This document shows positions 11,250 through 23,659 of a DNA stretch of 64,000 nucleotides, one piece after another. Position numbers and translations under genes: made by a program. The notes under the pieces were generated by a model. It ran no database searches. It saw only the letters and a list, made by a program, of their open reading frames with translations, and had not been told where the DNA came from. Source of the stretch: Aselliscus stoliczkanus (Eukaryota > Chordata > Mammalia > Chiroptera > Hipposideridae); contig CM066738.1 of assembly GCA_033961575.1 (NCBI GenBank), positions 66,129,478 through 66,193,477 on the forward strand, given 5' to 3'. Position 1 is the first letter of the stretch. Each line of letters begins with the position of its first letter.

Positions 11250-14200
11250 TCCATCTATTCCATTGCAAATGGTACGATTTCATTCTTCTTTATAGTGGAG
11301 TAATGCTCCATTGTATAAATGTACCACAGTCTCTTAATCTAGTCATCTACTGATGGCATTTCGGTTGTTTCCAAGTCTTGGCTCTTGTAAATATAGCTGC
11401 AATAAATATAGGGGTGCATATATTTTTTTCGAATTAGCGTCTTGCATTCTTCCGAGTGAATACCCAAGGAATTGCTGTGTTATATGGTAGATCTATTTCC
11501 AGTGTTTTGAGATAACTCCATACTGATTTCCATAATGGATGCACAAATCTGCAGTCCCACCAAATGTGCACCTTTCTCCACAACCTCACCAGCACTTGTT
11601 TGTTGATTTATTGATGATAGCCATTCTGACCAGAGTGAAGTGGTATCTCATTGTGGTTTTTATTTGCATTTCTCTGATTATTAGTGAAGTTGAACATTTT
11701 TTCATATGCCTGTTGGCCATCTGTATGTCCTCTTTAGAGAAATGCATCTTCATATCCTCTGCTTATTTTTTAATTGAGTTGTGTTTTTTATTTGGTGTTG
11801 AGTTTCACGAGTGTTTTATAAATTTTGGATATTAACCCCTTATCAGATATATCGTTGGCAAATATCTTCTCCCATTCAGTAGGCTTCCTTTTTGCTTTAT
11901 TGATGATTTCCTTTGCTGTGAAAAAAGTTTGATGTAATCCCATATGTTCATTTTTTCTTTTATTTCCGTTGCCCAAGGGGATATATCAGTAATAATATTA
12001 CTGAGAATAAATTCTGCAAACTTATTCCCTATGTTTTCTTCTAGGAGTTTTATAGTTTCAGGTCTTACATTTAAGTCTTTAATCCATTTTGAGTTTGTTC
12101 TCATATATGGTGAAGTAGGTGGTCAATTTTCATTTTTTTGCACGTGTCAGTCCAATTTTCCCAGCACCATTTGTTAAATAGACTATCTTTACTCCAATGT
12201 AAATTCTTGGTTCCATTGTCATAGATTAAATGACTGTATATGGATGGGTTTATAATTGGGCTCTCTGTTTCGTTCCATTGGTCTGTGTGTCTGTTTTTAT
12301 GCCAGTACCATACTGTTTTGATTACTGTAGCTTTGTAGTCTGTTTTGATGTCAGGTAGTGTGATGCCTCCCACTTTGTTCTTATTTCTGAAGATTGCAGT
12401 GGATATTCAGGTTCTTTTTAATTTTAGGATTCTATGTTCTTTTTCTAAGAAATATGTCCTTGGTAGTTTGATAGGAATTGCATTGAATCTATAAATTGCT
12501 TCAGATAGTATTGACATTTTAACTATATTAATTCTTCCTATCCATGAACATGGTATGTATTTCCATTTATTTGTATTTTCCTTGATTTCTCTCTTCAGTG
12601 TCTCATAATTTTCTGAGTACAGGTCTTTTACTTCTTTAGTTAAATTGATTCCTAGGTATTTTATTGTTTTTCAAGCAATTTCAAAAGGGATTGATTTCCT
12701 GATTTCTTCTTCTGATAGTTTATTATTGGTGTATACAAATGCAACTGATTTCTGAATATTAATTTTGTATCCTGCTACCTTACCAAATTCGTTTATCAGT
12801 GCTAGCAGTTTTTTGATGGAGTCTTTGGGTTTCTCTCTATATAGTAGCAGGTCATCTGCATATAATGACAATTTGCTTCCTCCTTTATAATTTGGATGCC
12901 TTTTATTTATTTTTCTTGTCTGCTTGCTGTGGCTAGAACTTCTAGAGCTATGTTAAATAGAAGTGGTGAAAGTGGACAGCCTTGTCTTGTTCCTGATCTT
13001 ATGGGGGAAGCTTTTAGCCTATCCCTACTGAGTACAATGTTTGCTGTGGGCTTATCATATATGGCCTTAATATGTTGAGATATGATCCCACTATTCCATT
13101 GTGCTAAGAGTTTTTATCATAAATGGCTGCTGGATTTTGTCCAATGCCTTTTCTGCATCTATTGATATGATCATATGATTTTTATTTTTCATTTTGTTAA
13201 TGTGATGTATATGTTAATTGACTTGCGGATATTCAACCTTGCATACCAGGAATGAATCCCACTTGATCGTGGTGTATGATCTTTTTAATGTGATGCTGAA
13301 TTTGGTTTGCTAGTATTTTGTTGAGAATTTTTGCATCTAAGTTCTTTAGGGATATTGGCCTGCAGTTTTCCATTTTTGTAATATCTTTGTCTGACTTAGG
13401 AATCAGGGTGATAGTGGCTTCATAGAAAGAGTTTGGGAGCCTTTCCTTCTTCTGTATTTTTTGGAATAGTTTGAAGAGAATATGTATTAATTCTTTTTTG
13501 AATGTTTTTTCAAATTCTCCTGTGAACCATCTGGTCCAGGGCTTTTGTTTGTTGAAAGCTTGTTGATTACTGATTCAATTTCTTTGGCAGTAATCAGTCT
13601 GTTCAGAGTTTCTGTTTCTTTTTGGTTCAGACTTGGTACATTGTACACTTCTAGAAATGTATGCATTTCTTTCAGATTGTTGAATTAGTTAGCATATAGT
13701 TGCTCATAGTATTTTCTTAAAATTTTTTTGTATTTCAGTGGTATCTGTTGTCACTTCTCCTTTACATATCTGATTTTATTAATTTGGATCCTCTCTCTGT
13801 TTTTCTTGGTGAGTTTGGCTAACGGTTCGTCGATTTTGTGTATCTTTTCAAAAAACCAACTCTTGGTTTCATTGATCTTTTATTCTCTATTTCATTTATT
13901 TCTGCTCTGGTCTTTATTATTTCCTTTCTTATACTCCCTTTAGGCCTGTTTTGCTGTTGTTTCTCGAGTTCCCTTAGGTGTAAAGATCGTCTGTTGATTT
14001 GAGATTTTTTTCTTCCTTCTTTAGGTAGGCTTGCATTGCTATGAACTTCTCTCTTAGGACTGCTTTCGCTGCATCCCAGAGATTTTGGGTCATGGTGTTT
14101 TCATTTTCATTTGTCTCGAGGTGTCTTTGGATTTCCTTCTTGATTTATTTTTGACCCACTCACTATTTAGTAGCAAGCTATTTACCCTCCATGTATTTGT

Positions 14201-14924
14201 AAGCTTTCCAGATTTCTTCTTATAATTGATTTCTAGTTTCATAGCATTGTAGTCAAAGAAGACACTTGATATGATTTCAATCTTCTTAAATTTGTTTTGT
14301 GGCCTAACATGTGCTCTACCTTGGAAAATGTTTTTTGTGCACCTGAGAAGAATGTATATTGTGTAGCTTTGGGGTGAAATGCCCTAAAAATATGAGTTAG
14401 ATCCAACTGTTCTAAGGTGTCATTTAAGGCCACTATATCCATGTTGATTTTCTGTCTGGAGGATCTGTCCAATGGTGACAATGGGGTGTTGAACTCCCCT
14501 ACTACGATAGTGTTATTGTTGATTTCTGTCTTTATGTCTGTCAAAATCTGTTGTATATATTTAGGAGCAACTATATTGGGTGCATAGATGTTTACTAGGG
14601 TTATGTCCTCTTGTTGAATCGATCCCTTTATTATTATGTAGTGCCCTTCTTTGTCTTTTACTGTAGTCTTCATTTTAAAGTCATTTTGTCTGAAATAAGT
14701 ATTGCTACTCCAGGTTTTTCCTCATTTCCAGTTGCATGAAATGTCTTATTCCATCCCTTTACTTTCAGACTGTTTGTATCTTTTGATCTGAGATGAGTCT
14801 CTTGTAGACAGCATATGCATGAGTTTGTTTTGTTATCCACTCGCTACTCTGTGTCTTTTGATTGGAGCTTTTAGCCATTTACATTTAAAGTGATTACTGA
14901 TAGGTGCATATTTATTGCCATTTT
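11250..14924 (-). pseudogene. L1 ORF2 (endonuclease/reverse transcriptase), broken
   Basis: Read leftward from the start at 14924 (complement of GCCAT in TTATTGCCATTTTGTTA), the remnant shows endonuclease pieces (14239-14673, with VGEFNTPLSPLDRSS and EHMLGHK), reverse-transcriptase pieces including LYADDLLLYREKPKDS (12671-12871), and C-terminal pieces such as [17 protein letters not shown] (12101-12373). These lie in different frames with stops between them. The YADD active site itself survives, but the reading frame is destroyed. Confidence 0.85.
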
Positions 14925-14991
14925 GTTATTTGTATTTCTTGTCTTCCTTGATTAGCTTGTTTTCCGCTTTCTTCTGTTTAAAAAAGCCCTT

Positions 14992-15978
14992 TTAACGTTT
15001 CCTGCAGTGCTGGCTTGGCGGTAATGAACTCCTTACGCTTATTGTTTTTGAGAAGCTCTTTATCTTTCCTTCAATTTTAAGTGATAGCTGTGCTGGGTAG
15101 AGCAATCTTAGTTGTAGACCTTTATTTTGCATCACTTTGAATATTTCCTGCCACTCCCTTCTGGCCTGCAGAATTTCTTTAGAAAAGTCAGCTGTTAGTC
15201 TAATAGGAGTTCCTTTGTATGTAACCTGCTGTCTTTCTCTTGCTGCTTTTAGGATTCTGTCTTTGTCTTTAAGCTTTGCCATTTTAACACTGATGTGTCT
15301 TGGTGTGGGCCTGTTTGGATACAGCCTGTTTGGAACTCTCTTCATTTCCTGGGCTTGTATGTCGATTTCCCTTACCAGGGTAGGGAAGTTTTCAGTCATT
15401 ATTTCTTCAAATATGTTACTAATCCCTTGCTTCTTCTTGGCTCCTTCTGGTATTCCTATGATGTGAGGTTGTTTTGTTTCATGCTGTCTTAGAGGTTTCT
15501 TAAACTATTTTCATTCTTTATTATTATTTTTTCTTTTGGTTGTTCCAAGTGGATGATTTCTGCTATTTTGTCTTCTAATTCGCTGATCTGCTCCTCTGCT
15601 TCATCTATTCTTCTGGTGATTCCTTTGAGTGTGTTCTTCATTTCAGTTATTATATTCTTTAGTTCTAATTGGTTGTTTTTATATGGATGCTGTATCTTTC
15701 TTAATGTTCTCGCTAAGTTCCTCAAACATTCTTTTTTTTTTTTTTTTTCTGTTAGAGGGCAGTGTCACTTGCCCTCATATGTTGGATCCAAACTGGGGCC
15801 GCTGGCATCGCAAGCCAGCTCTTAGCAACCACACCGCTCAGCTGGCCCTCCTTAAATATTCTTATCATCAGTGTTCTAAACTCTGTCTCTGAAAGGTTGG
15901 ATACCTCTGTTTCATTTAGTTCCATTCTAGAGTTTTCTTCTGATCTTTTACTTGGGACATGTTTCTTTGTTTCTTCAT
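14992..15978 (-). pseudogene. L1 ORF1, broken by frameshifts and a SINE
   Basis: The start is the ATG complementary to 15976-15978 (product beginning MKKQRNMSQ). A coiled-coil segment (15489-15725, RIDEAEEQISELEDKIAEI) and the C-terminal RNA-binding part (14992-15399, KDKDRILKAARERQQVTYKG) are recognisable. A short SINE at 15732-15848 splits the N-terminal region, and frameshifts separate the rest. No intact protein. Confidence 0.85.
15732..15848 (-). mobile_element. Short tRNA-derived bat SINE inside L1 ORF1
   Basis: A poly(T) run followed by the complement of the short SINE head, ending GCTGGCCC. The flanks CCTCAAACATTCTT and CCTTAAATATTCTT fit a diverged target-site duplication, so this insertion is older than the ones at 10571 or 53406. 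Confidence 0.82.
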
Positions 15979-15989
15979 TCTGGCTCTCA

Positions 15990-17530
15990 TTCTGTTTATT
16001 GTTCGATGTATTAGATAGATCACCTAGAAAGAAGAGAGAAAATAAAAGAGGTTGGGGGGCTCTCCGTCCTCTTCAATCTGCAGACCACTTGCTCAGCAAT
16101 AGAGTCTTGGGCGACTTAGCACCAGCTATTGCAGGAAAGGCTTAACGTGTTATGCACTGGCCTCCCTCTCAGGCTTGCAGTGAGCTTTCCACAATTAGCT
16201 GCTGTGTGCTCTGGAACCATGCTCACTACCAAAAAATAAATCTTCACGGGTTGTTGCACGTTGTCTGCTGCTGCAGAAAAACTCTCTGTGGCCTGCGGAG
16301 GTGTGGGTCATGCACCAGGGGCTCAGTGTGACTCTCGCAGCACAGCTCTTGGTGGGTGGGGCAGGCGCCCAAGGAACCTTTTGATGTGGTCAGTGGCCCC
16401 CACCAAGTCAGAGCAGCACGCAGTCTGCACCATCAAGCAGTCCACACAAACTCACCAGGAAAACCTCGATTGGATCACCCAGGCGCACATCTCTGGCCCA
16501 ACCCTCTTAGGAAAGCTCCCTGTCTCAGCCTGTCCCAATCAGCTGCCTACAGATCAGGCTAAGCAGCCCAACAGCCAATGCCCAGCCTGGCTACTTTGCA
16601 CAAACAGTGCAGAGAGCAGTGACTCAAGGCGGCTCACGCATTCCTGATTCTCAGTGAACAGCCTGATGGAGCTGGAGAGCACACACCCTGTGTTTTCCTG
16701 GCTATGCAGGGTGGAAGGTGGAGACCCATTGCAGCCTGCGCACTCCTTTGTCTCAGTGAACAGCCTGATTGAGCCAGAGGGCACCACCCGGTGTTTCCCT
16801 GGCAATGCAGCACAAGCAGGGCGGAGGGTGGGAATACAAAGCCACATGCTCACGCACGGATGCATGCACGTACTCCTGTGTCAATTTCACCAGACTAATG
16901 CAGTCCTGGATCTGAACCTCTTTGGGAGGACCCAACCCTGAAAAATTGGTGCCCTTCTGTACATCACTCATGTGCAAGCTCCACACCAGGGGAACAATGG
17001 TCCCAAAACCTTCAGCTTCTGCACCAAAGGTGCTCAGTTCAGTCCTTCCCCACAGGCTCCTGGGCCCGGCTCACACAGCTACTCCCTCCACCAGGAACCA
17101 GGTGAGTGCTTACTGGCGAGCTAGTCTGTGTGCCAGCCCCTCTGGTTTTTTGGCCGCCCTCAGCCTCATCGAGCTGAGCAAAGAGAGTCCTCACTAATTT
17201 CTACTGCCTGCTATCATAGAACTCCTCTTCCTGGCAAAGCAACTCTGGGCTAGTGGGCTCGGTGTGGGGCCGACGGATCTCTCCCCCAACTGGAGAAGCC
17301 TCCCCACCACTGGGGTGTCCCTCACAGGGCTCGCCCTCTCTCTCCTCTGTGCCCCTCCTACCAGACTTGACATGGCCTTCTCTTTAGGTCCTTTGTTTAG
17401 AGGTTCTGTTCATCTAGTGTTCAGGGGACCTCCAAGGTTAAATGTTGTATAAATTATTTGTAATTTTGATGTGATCCTGGGAGGCAGTTGGGACAGCGTC
17501 CATCTATTCTGCCATCTTAACCACATCTTC
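15990..17530 (-). promoter_or_regulatory. L1 5' UTR type A (putative L1 promoter)
   Basis: A moderately GC-rich, non-coding region upstream of ORF1. It contains two imperfect copies of a TCAGTGAACAGCCTGATGGAG-like unit near 16650 and 16757, about 105 bp apart. The distal 540 bp match 1-540 and 48460-48993. Promoter activity is inferred from its position in a full-length L1; no core motif is diagnostic. Open frames here (for example 16261-16647) are not conserved proteins. Confidence 0.65.
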
Positions 17531-17540
17531 AGTGGTTTTT

Positions 17541-18879
17541 CAAGCTGGATTCCTTAGTAATACTTTTAAAATACCATAATTTTTATAACTATAACAAATA
17601 TGTCACACTGAGAAGAAAGTTGAGAAAAAAGTGTAATTTATAATGCATGCACTATTGTCTTTTAATTTTTCATCCAGGAGAGTGAAAACTCCTACCTTAA
17701 GGTAGGAAGTATCTAGGGCTTATGAACTGTAGCAGTGTTTATAGCTGAATCCCCATTTCTAATGGAGAATTTCCCTGGCGAGTGGAAAGATGAACTCTTC
17801 CTCTTGGCTGAAGCACCTGAGAGAGAATGCAGCCATCAGAGCAGAAACTTTCACACATGAAGTTCATGTTAGGGCTGCCTAGACCAGCAGGCAGATAGAA
17901 GCGATTCCAAAAGTAATGAGTAAAGCAGGCTGCAAGCATTTTTCAAAGCATATTAGAATGAAACAAAGCTCCCTTGCAAATCAACAGGTAAAGTGAACTT
18001 TGAATAATTTCATATTCTAAGACTGATCATATACCAATACTTCTACTGAAAGAATGTAGCATCAATCCTAGATATTGAATATCCAGAGATATTCAGCAGG
18101 TTGGGTGCACCCAGAAAGATGGTCCCAGCTGAACCAAATGAGTTTGTGCTCTTAGTCATACTAGCTATGTGTGCTTTCTGGTGTATTCAGATGGCCTGAA
18201 AGTCAATTTCAGAATCTCATTGCTTATTATTTAAATTTATATGTTTTTTTTTCCTCTATGAGTATGAGTTGAGTTATTCCTAATGAGTACTTCTGACCTA
18301 CTTATGGTCCTCAGCTAAAAGAATTTCTCTAGGGATTGTTATATTTAGATACCTGGAATAGGTAGACCGTGAATGTTCTTGATAATTGTAGGCAGTCTAA
18401 TATTTAACAATGCTATATTAGCAGGGATGAATTCTGTTTCAGTAGCAGAATTTCAGTTTGCTATTCTCTGAGTGATACTGGTTAGACTCCTTCTTTCCAT
18501 ACATTGCATCTGGAATTATATGTTCTCAGAATAACAATATTATTTTAGCTTCCATTATAATTTTTGCTATGTAACTCATAAAAGTATATATGTGAACATT
18601 CTTGTGAACATTTTTATATTCTTATAAAGGTGGTTTCCCAGAAACTAAAAGATACAGATTAACATGTCTCTTCATCACACACACATACACGCATGCATGC
18701 ACAAAGGAAAACAAACTCTTTTGGACATGGCAACACACAAGCTCATATGCCAGAGAGCTTATCCACATATCTTATTTTCCCTTTATCGAGACCTGACTAA
18801 AACTGACACTGAGTTAATTTTTCTACCCAGGTGACTCATTGCCCAGTGGGTAACACAAATACGACTATTTTGTTTATTC
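17541..18879. other. Unique-looking non-coding DNA
   Basis: AT-rich. There is a short CACACACATACACGCATGCA run near 18676-18700. No gene or named repeat recognised. Confidence 0.45.
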
Positions 18880-19390
18880 ATCAGCCTAAAACCTTCAATG
18901 ATTCCTCATCTCCTATGGGATAAAGCTCAAAGTCCATCACGGCCCATACAGAACTTACTTTTCTGCCATCCCTGCCTCACATTTTATACTTTAGTGGCAG
19001 CACACTGCTTCTGGGTCCTTGTGTACATCACACTTTATTTCTTCCTTGCCTTGGTTTATGCTTTACCCTGGGGGATAGTTGCATCTCATTTTCTCCTGGC
19101 TATTCATAGTAAAGCTTAGTTCAAGTGTCACCTCTTTTAGCAAGCCCTTTAAGATGATGTTTCTATCATGTTCTTCTTCACCTCCTTCAGGCCTTCTGTT
19201 CCTAACTTTTTGGGTGAGGTGTCCCTCTGAGTTCCCATCACATTCAACACAGACCACTATAACACACATTTTATTTGTTTATTTGTCTGTCTCCTCCAAT
19301 AGACTCCAAGTTCCTTGAACACAGAGCTTTTTATTTCTTATTAAATAGCTCAGTTTGTCTAGCTCAATGCTTGGTATATAGCAGCAGAAA
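18880..19390 (+). repeat. LINE-2 3' region
   Basis: The order is AACCTTCAATGATTCCTCAT, AAAGCTCAAAGTCCATCACG, then TTCAAGTGTCACCTCTTTTA, ACTCCAAGTTCCTTGAACAC and CTCAATGCTTGGTATATAGC, as expected for L2. Strongly diverged. The open frames at 18898-19318 lie inside it and are not genes. Confidence 0.75.
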
Positions 19391-19444
19391 TGAATATTAA
19401 CTATTTAATTAAAATGATGTCGTCATTAAAACAATAGCAAACAA

Positions 19445-19924
19445 GGGCCAGCTGATTGGTGCGTTGGTTAAGATTTGGCTTGGGACACCAGCTCTGAGCA
19501 GCAGGGCCCCGGTTCAGATTCCACATGAGGGCCAGGGATGCTGAGCCCTCTACAGCTAAGATGGTGAACAACAGTTCAACCTGGAGCTGGGCTCGAGTGA
19601 GTCGCCAGCATTGGCGTAGGCTGCAACCCCTGTTGCAGTGGGCCGCTGTGAGCTACTGTGAGTGGCTGTCAGCCAACTTGAGCAGCCGGCAGCCAGCATG
19701 AGCTACCATGAGCTGCTGTGAGTGGCTGTCCAATGACCGGTGAGCAACTGCCTCAGCCAGGAAGAGCGCAATGATAATACCAACATGGGCCAGTGAAGCG
19801 ACGTCCTCCACAACTAGACTGAAGAACCAAAGGACAGCAACTTGTCTGTTCCCCTTCTCTGATTCCCCAATGCTGTTTCCTCCCCCAATTCCCCAATAAA
19901 ATCTTTGAAAAAAAACAACAACAC
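19445..19924 (+). mobile_element. Full-length long bat SINE (VES-like, T+ tail)
   Basis: About 480 bp. A tRNA-derived head (GTTAAGATTTGGCTTGGGAC, B-box-like GGTTCAGATTCC) leads into CTCTACAGCTAAGATGGTGA, then a region of GAGCTGCTGTGAGTGGCTGT-like short repeats, a body with AATGATAATACCAACATGGG and AACTTGTCTGTTCC, and a tail CCCCAATAAAATCTTTGAAA. AATAAA followed by TCTTT is the layout of T+ SINEs (polyadenylation signal plus pol III terminator). A perfect 15-bp target-site duplication, AACAATAGCAAACAA, lies at 19430-19444 and 19925-19939. Confidence 0.93.
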
Positions 19925-19939
19925 AACAATAGCAAACAA

Positions 19940-20819
19940 TTTTAAGAAGCCAAACAGATTTTTTTTTTATGACTGAACACATATTCTAGTCCAGTTTTGA
20001 AGCATAGCAAGAATGATAACTTTGGTCTGGTTTAGTTTTCATTCACATGGGTTTACTAGCAAATGGACAAAGAAGCAGTGCAAAGGAAGTAAGAAATAAG
20101 GAGTCAAGTGAATGAATGTTCTGAAATGCAATAATTATGTCCAATGTCCTCTATGGCTTTGTCTGCCACAAATCACACAGATGCTTTACTAATCATTTTC
20201 CATAGCACTATCCAATGAGATTTACCATGTATATTGAATTTGTCAGGATCATGTTCCAGCCACAAAACTCTAGAATTAAAATCACCTCCTTGATTCCAGC
20301 AGCAAAGAACACTAATAAGAAAATAAAAATTGCAAGAAAATAATAAAAGCTTGGGTTGCAGTCACAGAGAATTTATTCAGATACTTTGCTAATAAAAGCT
20401 GTAGAGATATGAAGAAAGGCTTATGGATGGAATTTTCCACATGCCAGAAGAGAGAGAATATTTGTATGTTAGGAAATTATACTGTATAGTTTTTTATTTC
20501 AAAAGGTATGTGTGCGTGTGGAGGGAAAAAAAAGTGGTAACCTCTGGTTAAAAATCTATGCTTTTGGAATATATAAATCATCCTTTTTGGAATACTTAAA
20601 ATACACTGGAGTGCATATTCTAGATGATGCAATGTGACTCATGCTGTCTCATTGGAATTATATAGGCTATTCCTGTTTTCAGGCACTTAATTCTTGTCTA
20701 GCCATACACTAGACCATTAGTAATTCTATTTTGAACTGGAAGGTTGAACAAAGTTAGCTGGAGAAATAGGCTATAGGATTTAAAAATCTATGGCATGGTG
20801 TGTTGGGATTTCAAATCTT
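19940..20819. other. Unique-looking non-coding DNA
   Basis: AT-rich; no gene or named repeat recognised. Confidence 0.45.
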
Positions 20820-21170
20820 TCCCTCTGCCATCCTACCAGTTTTATTTCCTGTTTCTCTCCAACCAGTACCTTCTGTTCTGCTGGGCTTCATATTTTTATT
20901 TCCCACTGACCTGAGAACTTGCTGTGCTTATTTTTATCATACCTGTTCCTTTGCTCATGTTCTTTACCTGTAACTGGGCTGTTCTTCCTTTCTGCTTTAT
21001 ATACATAAGGTCTCAGAATTCTTCAGGTTACAGCTCATTTACCACCTCCTCTATTAATCTTCTTCAAGTTCTCAAACATATTAATTTCTCTCTTTTTGAA
21101 CTATTATAACAGTTGTCTGTTTTGTTTATTTTACCTTACATGGTTGTAATTATTAACTGTTTGGAGTGTA
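20820..21170 (+). repeat. Possible LINE-2 fragment
   Basis: GGGCTGTTCTTCCTTTCTGC, CAGGTTACAGCTCATTTACC and CCTCCTCTATTAATCTTCTT resemble, in order, the L2 3' region. The terminal motif is missing, so the assignment is tentative. Confidence 0.5.
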
Positions 21171-23233
21171 TGTGTTGGCTTTAGCAGATTTCCACAGTGA
21201 TTTCCATTTCTGAGATTCTGATTCTAGATTGTCTCCTTAACCAAATAGAAAGCACTATAAAGGGAGGGATTCGTTTTTTTGGGGGAACTACATATAATGT
21301 CTAGAAAAATACAAAGCACATAGATGCCTAATAAGTATAGTATGAATTGCTGAAAATAATAGAAATTGAGATCTTAAAAATATATTGAGACATCTATTTT
21401 CATAAAGAAGACACAGATGTTCAGAATGAAACTATTTGCATTCAGTGAATAAAACTGACATTGATATCTAAATTTTTTGCTAATCTACTTATACTTTAAC
21501 ACACATAGAATGAGAAAATGATTGATTAAAGGGATTCACAAATTGAAGTCTCATCAGCAGCCTATATGGAAACTGAATGCTAAAAGCTACAGCTTACATT
21601 AAATCATAGAACCGTAAAAACAAAACTCTTAGTTAGACTAGTTATCACCCCTATATTTTATTTTACTTCTCTTCTAGGATAAAAATGGGAAAAGGATAAA
21701 AATGTCACAAGAGCAAGACACAATGGAGAGCATCACCTGCCACAGAAGATGAGACAGGGCAACTATTAATTTCTGCCACTGGAAACTGATTCTGAAGTTT
21801 CTGATGTGTTTGAGGATAGCAGTAAATGGGCTTATTGGTTCTACCTCTGAACCATATCCTTTGTTAAGTCTTTGTTAAGTGCTCCCAGGGGAGCTGAGAT
21901 TGCTTGTTAGAGAAAGATAGCTAGCACATTAGTATAGTTTTAAGGCTGAGATTTTATCTTTTACTATGTCCTCTCTTTCTTTCTCATGGACTTTTCTCTA
22001 AACATAGAGTCTCCATGCAGACATCTGAGGAGTTGAACAAATGTGTTACTAGTGGTCAGCTGTGTTTTTTAGGGTTTATTGTAAAGGAGTTGCCAGCACA
22101 GTAATACATTACTTTGCATTTTTTCCCATCTTTCCAGGTTTAATTATAATTTTCCTTGCTCTTGCTCCCTGGGGGTTGTATGCCCCAAATAAATCTTGAG
22201 TTTCATCCTGCCTCAGGCTGTTTTTCCAGGGAATTTTGGCAAGGCAATAAATAAGGACTTGTATATATCTTGTCCCTTCTGGGAGACTGTAAACTCTTTG
22301 AAAGCAGAAACATTTTCTGTTATATCTACCTCAGTAGCAGATAAAATAGGCCAAAGGCCCATGTTTACATAGCAAACTTCTCTATGAAAATATAGGAAAT
22401 CAGAGAATAAAAATGTTCATTGTAAAGTGGATACCTTAAAATATTATTAAATAAGACTTTAATCTTATTGGAAATATTTAAAATCATCTCATTTATATAA
22501 AACATAATGTGCTATTTGAATCATGGAGCAAGTAAGAAAAAGAAAGTTTTACTAAGCAGATAATTCAAAGCCCCAGTGGTTGTTTTGTTTTTGTTTTTGT
22601 TGTTTTTGCCATTTTGTTGTTGCCAACACTAAGATAAAAATGAAGCCTAAAAAATTCCAAATCTGTGCAATATATTTACACATCTTAGGATTCGGCTGTC
22701 TCTGAAAGCTAAAGGATAAATAAATATTGAGTAATAAACATCTAAAAGCTTTGACAGGAAGTAAAGGCTGAAAGCCTATTATGTTCATTTTTAAAAAAAG
22801 CTTAAATAAGCCTAAATAAAGCCAGAAAGGGACTAAAGCAAATGTCAGCACTTTCTGTTGAGTTTGCAATAATCCACAGGTGCCAAACATTCATCTCATT
22901 TAACTGAGTCCAGCTCTGAACTCGAACAAAGTACTTTTAACTATTTTCCAAATTGGATTAATGATGGTGGTACAAGAAATCCTACAAACAGATAGGAAAA
23001 TTCTGGGAAGATTGTAAACCCAGGGTCATTTATGATTAAGAGTATATCTTGATCATGAACACTTGATGTTGGGCTGTAAGACCTGCTATGAACTCTGTGT
23101 GACTACATTCAAGTTTGGGCACAGTTTAGACAATGTGTATGTTATAGGAATTTGCACCTCTACTCTGATGATTAACCCTATCCTTTTAACTTTTCTTTCC
23201 AGCTTTGTTTCAAAGTATGTTTTTGCTTATATA
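21171..23233. other. Unique-looking non-coding DNA with a possible L2 trace
   Basis: Mostly AT-rich unique sequence. At about 22275-22340, GACTGTAAACTCTTTGAAAG followed by CAGAAACATTTTCTGTTATA resembles the L2 3' end in weak form. The minus-strand frame at 22552-22890 has no recognisable domain. Confidence 0.4.
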
Positions 23234-23314
23234 TTGGGTTGTTGGAAAAGTCATGATGTATTTTTTCTATGTTTTTCATTGCAAAAATGCATCATGACTT
23301 TTCTGACAACCAAA
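23234..23314. mobile_element. 81-bp mariner-type MITE
   Basis: Two 31-nt arms form an inverted repeat: the left arm begins TTGGGTTGTTGGAAAAGTC, and the right arm, read in reverse complement, begins TTTGGTTGTCAGAAAAGTC. They differ at four positions around a 19-nt loop. TA lies directly outside both ends (23232-23233 and 23315-23316), the target site of Tc1/mariner elements. Length and layout match short mariner MITEs such as primate MADE1. The autonomous partner is not in the window. Confidence 0.88.
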
Positions 23315-23659
23315 TATCTTAAAGGAGGGTACAAGACCAAGAGAACTAACAGTAATATTACATTTAAATAAAAAAATAGCACTTAAAGAAGATGTATGGA
23401 AGTGTTCTAAATTTTAGAATATCAAGTAAAGCATTTAAGGAAATCTAATTTTGTAAATAAAAAATGGAAGTAAGAGAAGTCCAGATGGGGAATAAGAAGA
23501 AAGAAAACTAGCAATTTTTATTGAGTGAGAAGTTGTTGTTTTTTTTAATCACAGCATTGTTTTACTTTTATTTTATTTTATTTTATTTTATTTTTTTTAT
23601 TTAGTTTCAGGTGTACCACACAGTGCAATAGTTATACATTTTACCCCTCAAAGTGACAA

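Larger units (their letters stand above)
10391..17530 (-). mobile_element. Full-length L1 with type A 5' UTR, decayed
   Basis: A complete L1 on the minus strand: 5' UTR (about 15990-17530), ORF1 (about 14992-15978), ORF2 (from a start near 14924 down to about 11250) and a 3' UTR ending in poly(A) (10391). AGTGGTTTTT at 10386-10395 and 17531-17540 is the target-site duplication, which places its insertion in the flank of the outer SINE. Three short SINEs lie inside it (10411-10516, 10571-10673, 15732-15848). Both ORFs carry many frameshifts and stops, so the copy is dead. Its ORFs are more diverged than those of the copy at 23535. Confidence 0.88.

Noticed and set aside
22552..22890. A 112-residue minus-strand frame with hydrophobic stretches
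   Set aside because: No recognisable domain, no splice or promoter context, and an AT-rich base make-up that favours chance Phe/Leu-rich frames.
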